This document shows, piece by piece, positions 42,739-50,184 of a stretch of 64,000 bases of DNA. Position 1 is the stretch's first letter. Each line of letters begins with the position of its first letter. The DNA lies in contig CAZXJI010000003.1 of assembly GCA_964640955.1 (NCBI GenBank), positions 124,001 to 188,000 of the forward strand, read 5' to 3'. The stretch is from CAXXOK01 sp964640955. GTDB taxonomy: Bacteria > Bacillota > Clostridia > Christensenellales > Aristaeellaceae. The translations under genes and the position numbers were made by a program. The notes under the pieces are model-generated. The model was not told where the DNA came from and ran no database searches. It saw only the letters and a program-made list of their open reading frames with translations.

Positions 42739-44511
42739 ATGAAGCATCCTTATTCCATCCGGACGAAGCTCTTTCTATGCTACGCCGGCATCATCGTCGT
42801 TACGATCGTCGGCTTGTCCTTGGTGTACTATTTTTACACCGTCGGCATCCTGGAAAACGAGGCGTCGGGATCGCTGCAGGCCATTTCGTCGAATATCAAC
42901 CTCGCCATCGACTCCGAGATCGACCAAATGGACGACGAATCCAAGCGGATCGCGTCGTCCCAGCAGATCAAGGATATCTACTTCAATTCCGACGTCGCGG
43001 ATTTCACCAATTCGCAGTTTCGCACCGATCTGTTCAACCTGCTTTTCACCACCAACCCCACCATGGATTATCAAATCAACATCTTCGGGACGCAGAACCG
43101 GCTGATCCAATACGGCAGGATTTTTGATATCACCGTACAGGATTACCGGGAATTGTACCCGGAGGACTGGTTCGAGGCCTGCGTGGCGCTCGAGGGGAAA
43201 AAGCAGATTTCGGGAATTCACCTGAACCACTCCGGGTATCAGGTGATATCGCTTTCGCGTGCCATCTGCAGGGCTTTCGACCTCAACGAACCCTATAACG
43301 CCATGATCGAGGTGCAGCAATACTACCGCGTTTTTCGTCTCATGATCCAGAAAGCGCTGTCCTCCTCCCCCAACACCAAAGCCTACGTGTACGACGCGTC
43401 CGGCGCGCTGATCTACCCCGCCGACGAGGCCGGTTCGCCGCCTGAATACCTGCAGCTGATCGAGCAGGCGTCCGGGGATTCGGGCTCGTCGATCCTCAAG
43501 GACAACGGGGAGATTCTTTCCTATTCCAAATCCGACAGCACAAAATGGATGGTCGTCGTTTCCGAGTCGGAGCAGGACCTGTTGGCGCCCGTGTTCCAGT
43601 TTCGCAACCAGGTTTTCGGGTTCGGGCTCGTCGTATTGCTGATGACCCTGCTCGTGTCCTTCCTGATCGCCCGCCAGCTGACGATCCCCATTCGCAAGAT
43701 TCGCGATTCCATCGCCCGGCTGAACCTGGTCGCGCTTCCCGACCAGCGGCTGCGGGAGGAAAAGCCCGTGTCCAGCGAGCTGGAGGAGCTGTATGCCTCC
43801 TATTCCGAGATGGTCGTGCGCCTGCAAAACTCCCTGAACGATATCGTAATGATCCGCTCCCACGAAATACAGGCGAGGATGCTTGCGATACAGGCGCAGA
43901 TGAACCCGCATTTTCTCTACAACAGCATCACCGCCATCAGCATCATGGCCGACAACAGCCACCAGCCCGCCATCGTCGAGATGTGCGAAAGCCTCAGCGA
44001 GATGCTGCGCTACGTGGTCAGCGAAAGCACCAAGCCGGTCACGCTGGCCACCGAGCTGGAGTATATGCAGCGCTATCTGGTGCTGATGAAACGCCGCTAC
44101 CCGGATCAGACCGAGGTGACGGTCCAGATACCGCCGGAGCTGATGAACGTTTACGTGCCCAAGCTGATCGTGCAGCCCATTGTGGAAAACGCCTTCAAGT
44201 ACGCGTTCAACAAGCGGCCGCCCTGGAAGATCACCATTCGGGGGGCGATTGGGGACAAGCGCTGGATGCTTTCCTTCGCCGACAACGGCGTGGGCTTCGA
44301 CCAGGAGGTGCTGGACTGGCTGAGAAGCAAGATCACGGAGGAATCCTTCCAGTTCATTCAGGAGGGAAGCGAAAAGATAGGGCTTTTAAACATCTTCTAC
44401 CGGCTGAAAATACTGTATCGCGAAGACGCTGTTTTCACGGTTGAAAACAGCGTCCCCTGCGGCTCCGTCGTAACGATCGGCGGACTGCTTTCCCCCGCGG
44501 GCGACCGCTGA
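42739..44511 (+). CDS. YesM-type sensor histidine kinase
   Basis: A 590-residue kinase. Transmembrane helices at about 9-32 and 295-318 flank an extracellular sensor. HAMP follows, then Gln-Met-Asn-Pro-His-Phe-Leu-Tyr-Asn with phospho-His near 391, then HATPase motifs Asn-Ala-Phe-Lys-Tyr-Ala-Phe near 480 and Asp-Asn-Gly-Val-Gly-Phe near 515. The start is uncertain: ATG 42739 lacks a good ribosome binding site, and an in-frame TTG exists at 42700. It is divergent from the alpha-galactoside importer and 17 bases ahead of its response regulator. Confidence 0.88.
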   Translation: MKHPYSIRTKLFLCYAGIIVVTIVGLSLVYYFYTVGILENEASGSLQAISSNINLAIDSEIDQMDDESKRIASSQQIKDIYFNSDVADFTNSQFRTDLFNLLFTTNPTMDYQINIFGTQNRLIQYGRIFDITVQDYRELYPEDWFEACVALEGKKQISGIHLNHSGYQVISLSRAICRAFDLNEPYNAMIEVQQYYRVFRLMIQKALSSSPNTKAYVYDASGALIYPADEAGSPPEYLQLIEQASGDSGSSILKDNGEILSYSKSDSTKWMVVVSESEQDLLAPVFQFRNQVFGFGLVVLLMTLLVSFLIARQLTIPIRKIRDSIARLNLVALPDQRLREEKPVSSELEELYASYSEMVVRLQNSLNDIVMIRSHEIQARMLAIQAQMNPHFLYNSITAISIMADNSHQPAIVEMCESLSEMLRYVVSESTKPVTLATELEYMQRYLVLMKRRYPDQTEVTVQIPPELMNVYVPKLIVQPIVENAFKYAFNKRPPWKITIRGAIGDKRWMLSFADNGVGFDQEVLDWLRSKITEESFQFIQEGSEKIGLLNIFYRLKILYREDAVFTVENSVPCGSVVTIGGLLSPAGDR

Positions 44512-44528
44512 AGAAAGGAGCGCGCGCC

Positions 44529-46061
44529 ATGCTCAGGGATGCCGGCTATCGCGTGATGGTCGTGGAGGACGAGGCGCTGATTCTGGATCATCTGGTTTCG
44601 AAAATCGAAGCGCTGCCGCTTCCGCTGGTCGTCTCGGCGACGGCTACGAACGGGGAGGACGCCTTCAGACTGATCGAACAGGCTCCTCCGGATATCGTGT
44701 TTACGGACATCCGGATGCCGCTGATGAACGGGCTGGAGCTGTCCCAAAGGATTCATGAGCGGTATCCTTCCGTTGCGGTCGTCATCATCAGCGGGTATAA
44801 CGAGTTCGAATATGCCCGGCAGGCCCTTCGCTATAACGTTTCGGATTATCTGCTCAAGCCGATCAACCCCGAAAAGCTGCTTTCCATTGCGAGCAAGCTT
44901 TGCGGCGAGCTGTCCCGGAAGCGGCGGCAGACGCTGCGGGAAATATTCGATTCGGCGCTCAACGGCAGCGTAACGAAAGCGGAGAGCGACGCCGCCGGCG
45001 CCTTTTACGTGTCCCTGATCAAGGTTGGGAACGTCTACGCCGGCCAGGCGGAAGCGCTGGTTCGCGATTCCATGAGCGCCTTGTGGAAAACGGCGGCCCT
45101 GAGCACCCGGCTTTCGGACATCTTCGGCGGGGACGACGGCTGGTGGCTGATGGATACCGAGGCGTTCAGCTTTCATCTGCTGATCACGGAAAAGCCCGAT
45201 CCGGATTCGACGGACGCGATGTTCGACTATCTGCGCCGCATCCCGTCCGGCTTTTGCATAAACGTGTGCGAATACCCCGGCGTGGTTACGGCGGTGGAGC
45301 TGCGGACCATCGTCCGGCTCCTTTCCGGCGACGTCACCTATCGCCTGATCCCCTGCCGCTCGCGCCGGTGGCGTTACGAAGCGAACGTTCCCCGCGCCGC
45401 GACGGGCATTCCCCAAAGCGTTTTGAACGATCTGCTGCCGCTGTTCAGAACGGGACACGTCGACGTGCTGGAAAAATACCTGCGCAATCTGTTCCTCCGC
45501 TGGCAGGGCGAGGAGCTGCCGCAGGTCGTGCTGACCCGATACCTGTACGATCTGCTGGAATACCTGACCGAGCACAACGCGTGCCGTACGGGCAAGGCGA
45601 AGATCACCGCCGTCGTTTTGCCGGTCTTCGCGCGTTCCCGTTCGGAGCAACAGCTGTACGATCAGCTCTCCGCCCTCGTTCAGGAGTGGGTGCTGTGCGC
45701 CCTGTCCGAAAGCCACAGCAGCGTCGAGCTGTACCGGCGGATGAAGAAATACATCGACGAAAACTACCGAAAGCCCCTTACTGTGGAGTCGCTTTCGGAT
45801 GTTTTTCACTTCAGCCCGTCCTACATTTCACGCATTTTCAGGAAATACGAAAAGCAGCCTCCCATCCAGTATCTGATCCAGGTCCGCATGCGCAAGGCGG
45901 GCGAAATGATCCGGGCGAATCCGGATGTGGACATCAAAACCGTAGCCGAGCTGGTCGGCTATGCCAACCAGCACTATTTCAGCCGATATTTCAAGCAGTA
46001 TTTCAGCGTGGCGCCCTCCGACTACCAAAAGGGGGCTGAGCGCCGCCGCCTTAACCCGTAA
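44529..46061 (+). CDS. YesN-type response regulator with AraC DNA-binding domain
   Basis: A 510-residue regulator. The receiver has Glu13/Asp14, phospho-acceptor Asp60 (Phe-Thr-Asp-Ile-Arg-Met-Pro) and Leu-Lys-Pro-Ile. The C-terminal AraC domain has Val-Glu-Ser-Leu-Ser-Asp-Val-Phe-His-Phe-Ser-Pro-Ser-Tyr-Ile-Ser and Val-Ala-Glu-Leu-Val-Gly-Tyr-Ala-Asn-Gln. AAAGGAG precedes the ATG. The last 11 bases overlap the tail of a convergent 52-codon gene. It probably activates the operon from 42556 leftward. Confidence 0.9.
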   Translation: MLRDAGYRVMVVEDEALILDHLVSKIEALPLPLVVSATATNGEDAFRLIEQAPPDIVFTDIRMPLMNGLELSQRIHERYPSVAVVIISGYNEFEYARQALRYNVSDYLLKPINPEKLLSIASKLCGELSRKRRQTLREIFDSALNGSVTKAESDAAGAFYVSLIKVGNVYAGQAEALVRDSMSALWKTAALSTRLSDIFGGDDGWWLMDTEAFSFHLLITEKPDPDSTDAMFDYLRRIPSGFCINVCEYPGVVTAVELRTIVRLLSGDVTYRLIPCRSRRWRYEANVPRAATGIPQSVLNDLLPLFRTGHVDVLEKYLRNLFLRWQGEELPQVVLTRYLYDLLEYLTEHNACRTGKAKITAVVLPVFARSRSEQQLYDQLSALVQEWVLCALSESHSSVELYRRMKKYIDENYRKPLTVESLSDVFHFSPSYISRIFRKYEKQPPIQYLIQVRMRKAGEMIRANPDVDIKTVAELVGYANQHYFSRYFKQYFSVAPSDYQKGAERRRLNP

Positions 46062-46209
46062 CCTGAAAAGCGCTCGTTTCCTTCGCCGTCGGTGCAATCA
46101 CGTTTCGATTGTGAGGAATCAGCCTGGAAATCAGGATGATCACGCCGACGAGAACAATCAGCGACAGGATCAGCAATACCCATTTGCCGATGCCTTTGTA
46201 ACGACTCAT
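46051..46209 (-). CDS. Small single-pass membrane protein (52 residues), unknown function
   Basis: A short gene read directly from the minus strand: ATG at 46209, AGGAGG ribosome binding site ten bases upstream, TAA at 46051. The product has a basic N terminus (Ser-Arg-Tyr-Lys-Gly-Ile-Gly-Lys-Trp), one hydrophobic helix of about 21 residues rich in Leu, Ile and Val (positions 10-31), then a polar tail. It fits a small N-in membrane peptide such as a transporter accessory or regulatory subunit, but I recognise no family. It lies 3' of a consensus promoter with two GTTAG/CTAAC dyads (46449-46501), so it appears to belong to the metal-type regulon to its right. Its 3' end overlaps the response regulator gene tail to tail. 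Confidence 0.7.
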   Translation of the reverse strand: MSRYKGIGKWVLLILSLIVLVGVIILISRLIPHNRNVIAPTAKETSAFQVTG

Positions 46210-46448
46210 GATCGCTTAACGCCTCCTGAACAGATAGCTGCATTCCGGCCGTATTCCCGCATCCGGAAACGGGCACCCCGCGGGATGCCGCCGCATGCCC
46301 GGCGAGGATGCTCCCTCGCGCCGACCATGTTGTAGTTTTCATGCAACGCCCCATCCTCCGGCCGGCGTTGCGGTTCGTTAAACGGATTATCGGCCTCACC
46401 GCTTCGCCTCTTTATGATGCAAGTGTCCCGTTTGGAATCGTTCGTCAT
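46206..46448 (-). CDS. Possible 80-codon leader ORF upstream of the small membrane protein
   Basis: The frame starts at ATG 46448, eighteen bases after the predicted transcript start, with AGAAGG seven bases upstream. It ends in TGA overlapping the ATG of the 52-codon gene (ATGA). The product is polar, Arg-rich and without recognisable motifs, and its composition is compatible with chance translation of GC-rich DNA. If translated it would couple initiation of the small membrane protein to its own translation. The alternative is an untranslated leader of about 250 bases. Confidence 0.3.
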   Translation of the reverse strand: MTNDSKRDTCIIKRRSGEADNPFNEPQRRPEDGALHENYNMVGAREHPRRACGGIPRGARFRMREYGRNAAICSGGVKRS

Positions 46449-46464
46449 GTTAGCGCCTTCTAAC
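46449..46464. promoter_or_regulatory. GTTAG-N6-CTAAC operator, small-membrane-protein promoter
   Basis: GTTAG-cgcctt-CTAAC, an intact dyad just downstream of the minus-strand -10 box. A degenerate second copy, GTTTA-N6-CTAAC (46474-46489), overlaps that -10 and the spacer. Confidence 0.75.
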
Positions 46465-46472
46465 TTCGGCTA

Positions 46473-46501
46473 AGTTTAGCACCCCTAACCGGCTCTGTCA
46501 A
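46473..46501 (-). promoter_or_regulatory. Sigma-A promoter reading left toward the small membrane protein
   Basis: Minus strand: TTGACA (46501-46496), a 17-bp spacer and TAAACT (46478-46473). The same -35 and -10 sequences recur at the ECF operon promoter (54935-54963). Confidence 0.8.
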
Positions 46502-46580
46502 GTTACGTCCCCCGGCATGCCGGGCCGAAGAAAAAAACCGGCGGGCGCTTGACGAAAACGCGTTTTGATGATAGTCTCTG

Positions 46581-46596
46581 GTTAGTTTCGTCTAAC
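46581..46596. promoter_or_regulatory. GTTAG-N6-CTAAC operator upstream of the methyltransferase
   Basis: GTTAG-tttcgt-CTAAC, flanked by G and C to give a 6+6 dyad. A TTGACG (46549-46554) with a poor -10 (GATAGT or TAGTCT, 46570-46577) lies immediately upstream, so the dyad would cover the transcript start. Confidence 0.75.
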
Positions 46597-46741
46597 CCAC
46601 CATGAAAAGCGCGCCGCTCGCGGCGTTTCAGGTTGGACGGACGATCAAACGGGAGCCGCCGCAACCGTTTTAACCATCGGTTTCGTTTCCCTCCATCCCA
46701 GCTTTTGCGGCGCCGGATGGCTGAAAGGATCGTGTATTGGA

Positions 46742-47533
46742 TTGAAACCGGACTATAAGAACTGGGTGCCTAAAGGTATGATCGTCGGTTTATGGATAGG
46801 CGACGCCGTATTGCTCGTCGGGACGCTGATTTTCTTTGGGACGGGATTCGCTTTGCGCAACCTCTTCGGCGGCGTTCTGGGCGCTGTTTTCGGGGTTGCC
46901 TTCCTCCTGTGTACGGCTTCGACATTATGGTGCGTCAAGGCTTACCGCGCGTTTGCCTACGACGGTAAACGACAGCTGTCCAGGCAGATCATCGAAGGCG
47001 TCGCGAGATATGTTACCGCTCCGGCAAACGGACGGATACTGGATATCGGATGCGGCAGCGGCGCCCTGACGATTGCCTGCGCGAAAAGAAACCCTCGCTG
47101 CACCGTGACCGGGCTGGATCGCTGGGGCAAAGAATACGCGGAATACAACCGGCGGCTCTGCGAAGACAACGCGGAGGCGGAAGGCGTGGGAAACACGTGT
47201 TTTGTCAGCGGCAACGCGGTCGGCCTCGATTTTCCCGACGAAAGCTTCGATGCGGTAACCAGCAACTACGTATACCACAATATCACCGGCCGGGACAAGC
47301 AGGCGCTGTTGCTGGAAACGCTCCGCGTTCTGAAGAAAGGCGGCGCCTTCGCGATACACGATATCATGAGCCCGCGGCGATACGGCGATATGAAGCCGTT
47401 TATACGGGAGCTGAAACGGCAGGGGTACCGAAAGGTCGTGATGATCGATACCGCCAAAGGCATGTTCATGAGTCCCTGGGAGGCGAAAAGCCTTAGGCTT
47501 AAAGGATCCGCGATTCTGTACGGCATCAAATAG
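46742..47533 (+). CDS. Membrane-anchored class I SAM-dependent methyltransferase
   Basis: A 263-residue protein. Two hydrophobic helices (about 12-35 and 40-62) precede a Rossmann methyltransferase domain with motif I Ile-Leu-Asp-Ile-Gly-Cys-Gly-Ser-Gly near 98-106, Thr-Gly-Leu-Asp near 122 and Ser-Phe-Asp-Ala-Val near 165. The C-terminal half resembles the ubiquinone/phospholipid-type small-molecule methylases. The start appears to be TTG 46742, twelve bases after AAAGGA; an internal ATG at 46778 would remove only the first residues. Its dyad operator links it to the transporter genes on the right. Substrate is unknown; a porphyrin, metallophore or lipid would each fit. Confidence 0.75.
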   Translation: MKPDYKNWVPKGMIVGLWIGDAVLLVGTLIFFGTGFALRNLFGGVLGAVFGVAFLLCTASTLWCVKAYRAFAYDGKRQLSRQIIEGVARYVTAPANGRILDIGCGSGALTIACAKRNPRCTVTGLDRWGKEYAEYNRRLCEDNAEAEGVGNTCFVSGNAVGLDFPDESFDAVTSNYVYHNITGRDKQALLLETLRVLKKGGAFAIHDIMSPRRYGDMKPFIRELKRQGYRKVVMIDTAKGMFMSPWEAKSLRLKGSAILYGIK

Positions 47534-47607
47534 CCCAGAAGGCCCGTTCGCGTCTTCCGCCGGTTTTGATTCCCGATGATCGTTCCTTGCCAATCAACAG
47601 CGCAGCC

Positions 47608-47636
47608 TTGACAAACGATTGGCAGGATGATATGCT
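47608..47636 (+). promoter_or_regulatory. Sigma-A promoter of the TetR gene at 47690
   Basis: TTGACA (47608-47613), a 17-bp spacer and TATGCT (47631-47636). Confidence 0.8.
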
Positions 47637-47645
47637 CGTACGGTG

Positions 47646-47662
47646 TGATAACTAAGTTATCA
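47646..47662. promoter_or_regulatory. TetR-type palindromic operator
   Basis: TGATAAC-TAA-GTTATCA is a perfect 17-base palindrome starting nine bases after the -10, just before the AAAGGAGG site of the TetR gene. Position and symmetry suggest autorepression. Its sequence differs from the GTTAG-N6-CTAAC sites around it. Confidence 0.75.
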
Positions 47663-47689
47663 TAAATCGAAACGAAAGGAGGTTATCCC

Positions 47690-48307
47690 GTGCCGGGCGA
47701 CTACGAGCGTACCCAGAAGGCTATCCTGGAAAGCGCGAAAACCAACTTTCTCGCCTGCGGCTACGAGCGTGCGAACCTGCGGAAGATCTGCAAGGACGCC
47801 GGCATTACCACCGGTGCGCTGTACAGGCATTTCCCGGATAAGAAAGCGCTCTTTTCCGCGCTGGTCGCGCCGGTCGTAAAGGAATTGAACGGCATCTTCC
47901 AAAGCGCGGAGGAGGCCTGTCTGGGGTTGATCGGCGGCTGCGACATCGATCAGGCTTACCGGGTGCCGTACGGCACCGTGGCGGAATTTCTCAACTATAT
48001 CTACGACCATCTCGACTGCTTCAGGCTGTTGATAATGTGCGCCGAAGGTACGGAATACGCGGATTTCGTGGAAAACATGGTTCGGCTTGAGGTAAAGGGC
48101 CGCGAGCGCATGTTCGCCCTCCTCAGGCAAAAGAAAATCCCGTTTCACGAGCTTGACGCGGGGGAAAGCCACCTGCTCACGCACTCGTACTTCGCCTCGA
48201 TCTTCGACGTCGTTACCCATGGCTTCACGAGGGAGGAGGCCCTTCGGTACGGCCGGACGCTGGTCACGTTCTACAACGCCGGAATGCGGGCGATCATCGG
48301 CATCTGA
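47690..48307 (+). CDS. TetR/AcrR-family transcriptional regulator
   Basis: A 205-residue regulator starting at GTG behind AAAGGAGG. The helix-turn-helix reads Ala-Asn-Leu-Arg-Lys-Ile-Cys-Lys-Asp-Ala-Gly-Ile-Thr-Thr-Gly-Ala-Leu-Tyr-Arg-His-Phe near 24-45, followed by Lys-Lys-Ala-Leu-Phe. The C-terminal ligand domain has several Cys and His residues that could respond to a metal or tetrapyrrole, but this is speculative. It lies 89 bases before the first exporter-fold ABC pair. A second TetR at 58639 flanks the other pair, and the two are related in size and HTH sequence. Confidence 0.88.
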   Translation: MPGDYERTQKAILESAKTNFLACGYERANLRKICKDAGITTGALYRHFPDKKALFSALVAPVVKELNGIFQSAEEACLGLIGGCDIDQAYRVPYGTVAEFLNYIYDHLDCFRLLIMCAEGTEYADFVENMVRLEVKGRERMFALLRQKKIPFHELDAGESHLLTHSYFASIFDVVTHGFTREEALRYGRTLVTFYNAGMRAIIGI

Positions 48308-48356
48308 CCGGGTTCTGCCCGCGAGCTTTTCATCGGGTTTCATTTTTTGCCTGTAG

Positions 48357-48372
48357 GTTAGCCCGCTCTAAC
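48357..48372. promoter_or_regulatory. GTTAG-N6-CTAAC operator before the first ABC pair
   Basis: GTTAG-cccgct-CTAAC lies 24 bases before the ABC transporter ATG. No convincing core promoter could be assigned next to it. Confidence 0.7.
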
Positions 48373-48395
48373 TCACGATTCGGAAGGAGAATACT

Positions 48396-50174
48396 ATGTC
48401 CCGTAAGAAACCCCTGCTCAAAAGATTCACTCCCTACATGGGGAAAAAGAAGCTGCTGCTGCCGCTTTCGCTGCTGCTGTCCGGGCTGTCGGCGGTGCTC
48501 AACATGCTTCCATACCTGCTGATCTGGTACATTGTGCGCGACATTCTTACCGCCGCGCAGTCCACCGACGTATCCGCGGTCATCCGGTACGCGTGGCTGG
48601 CCTTCGCCTGCGCGGCGGGCGGGTTGATCCTGTACTTCCTGTCCCTGATGTGCTCGCATCTGGCGGCGTTTCGCGTTGAAAAGGGGCTGCAGCAGGTAGG
48701 CATGAAGCGCATCCTGGCCATGCCGCTCGGTTTTTTCGACAGTCAAAGCAGCGGCAAGGTGCGTAAAATCGTCAACGAAGGCGCCGCCACCACGCATATG
48801 TTTTTGGCCCACCAGCTTCCCGATCTGGCCGGGAGCATCGTTTCGCCCGTCATCCTGCTGGCGCTTCTGTTCGTGGTCGATTGGCGCATGGGGCTCGCCT
48901 CCATGATTCCCATCGCAATCGGCTTTATCACCATGAGCTTCATGATGAGCGACGCGGGCCGGAATTTTCAGAATCAGTATTACGATTCTCTGGAAGAGAT
49001 GAGCTCCGAAGCCGTGGAGTATATCCGCGGCATACCGGTGGTCAAGACCTTCGGACAGAGCATTTTCTCGTTTAAGCGTTTTTATAACAGCATTATCAAA
49101 TATAAGGATATGGTCCACGCCTACACGCTGTTGTGGCGAAAGCCCATGTCGTTTTATACGGTGGTCATGCAGTCTGCGGCGTTCTTCCTGATTCCGCTGT
49201 CGATCCTCCTGATCGGCCGCGGCGAAAGCCTGCCCGTCGTGCTTGCGGACTTCGTTTTCTATCTTCTCCTCTCGCCGGCATTCACGCTGCTTATGATGAA
49301 AACGATGCGCTTCCAGCAGAACATGCAGGTGGCCGGGCAGGCCATCGACCGGCTGGACAACCTGTTTGCCTATCCCGAAATGAACTTCGGCATCAAAAAC
49401 GTGAAGCTGAAGGACCATGGCCTGGAATTCAAAAACGTCGTGTTTTCCTACGCAGGCGCCGACAAGCGCGCCGTGGACGGCATCAGCTTCAAGCTGAACG
49501 AGGGCGAAACCATAGCGCTGGTGGGCGCCTCCGGCGGCGGGAAAACCACCGTGGCAAGGCTCGCGGCCCGCTTCTGGGACGCGGACGAGGGCGAGGTGCT
49601 CGTCGGCGGCGTCAACGTGCGCTACATTCCCCAAAAGCAGTTGATGAGCGATATCTCGTTCGTTTTCCAGAGCACCAAGCTGTTCAAGGGAACGCTTCGG
49701 GAAAACCTCATCTTCGGCAAGGAGAACGTATCGGATGCGGATATCGGCCGTGCGATCGCCCTGTCGCAATCGGAAGAGATCATCGCCGGGCTGCCGAAAG
49801 GCCTGGATACCGTCATCGGCTCCAAAGGCACCTATCTGTCCGGCGGTGAACAGCAGCGCATCGCCCTCGCGCGGGCGCTGATTAAAGACGCGCCGATCGT
49901 GCTGCTGGACGAGGCCACGGCGTTCGCCGATCCGGAGAACGAACACCTGATTCACAAAGCGCTCAGGGAGCTCAGCCGCGGCAAAACCACGCTGATGATC
50001 GCTCACCGCCTGACCACCGTCGTGGACGCCGATAGAATCCTCGTGATCGACGAAGGAAAGATCGCCGAGGAAGGCACGCACGAGGAGCTGCTTGCGAAGG
50101 GCGGCCTATACAAGGCCATGTGGAACGAATACCAGAAGTCGGTCGCATGGAAGATCACCGCGAGCGTGAATTGA
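48396..50174 (+). CDS. Exporter-fold ABC transporter subunit (permease-ATPase), IrtAB/YbtPQ-like half 1
   Basis: A 592-residue half-transporter: six helices in residues 15-310, then an ATPase domain with Walker A Gly-Ala-Ser-Gly-Gly-Gly-Lys-Thr-Thr near 375, signature Leu-Ser-Gly-Gly-Glu-Gln-Gln-Arg near 480 and Walker B Val-Leu-Leu-Asp-Glu-Ala-Thr near 503. The D-loop region reads Ala-Phe-Ala-Asp-Pro-Glu instead of the usual Ser-Ala-Leu-Asp. I associate this variant with the siderophore importers YbtPQ and IrtAB, which have exporter fold but import substrate (recollection). It forms a heterodimer with the 50185 product, ten bases downstream. GGAAGGAG precedes the ATG. Confidence 0.88.
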   Translation: MSRKKPLLKRFTPYMGKKKLLLPLSLLLSGLSAVLNMLPYLLIWYIVRDILTAAQSTDVSAVIRYAWLAFACAAGGLILYFLSLMCSHLAAFRVEKGLQQVGMKRILAMPLGFFDSQSSGKVRKIVNEGAATTHMFLAHQLPDLAGSIVSPVILLALLFVVDWRMGLASMIPIAIGFITMSFMMSDAGRNFQNQYYDSLEEMSSEAVEYIRGIPVVKTFGQSIFSFKRFYNSIIKYKDMVHAYTLLWRKPMSFYTVVMQSAAFFLIPLSILLIGRGESLPVVLADFVFYLLLSPAFTLLMMKTMRFQQNMQVAGQAIDRLDNLFAYPEMNFGIKNVKLKDHGLEFKNVVFSYAGADKRAVDGISFKLNEGETIALVGASGGGKTTVARLAARFWDADEGEVLVGGVNVRYIPQKQLMSDISFVFQSTKLFKGTLRENLIFGKENVSDADIGRAIALSQSEEIIAGLPKGLDTVIGSKGTYLSGGEQQRIALARALIKDAPIVLLDEATAFADPENEHLIHKALRELSRGKTTLMIAHRLTTVVDADRILVIDEGKIAEEGTHEELLAKGGLYKAMWNEYQKSVAWKITASVN

Positions 50175-50184
50175 GGAGGACAAA

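Larger units (their letters stand above)
46210..46741. other. Divergent control region between the small membrane protein and the methyltransferase
   Basis: It contains the long leader of the minus-strand small gene, a promoter for it (46473-46501), two dyad operators (46449-46464 and the degenerate 46474-46489), the palindrome CCCGGCATGCCGGG (46511-46524), and a plus-strand promoter candidate with a third dyad (46581-46596) for the methyltransferase. No other coding sequence is convincing. Confidence 0.65.
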
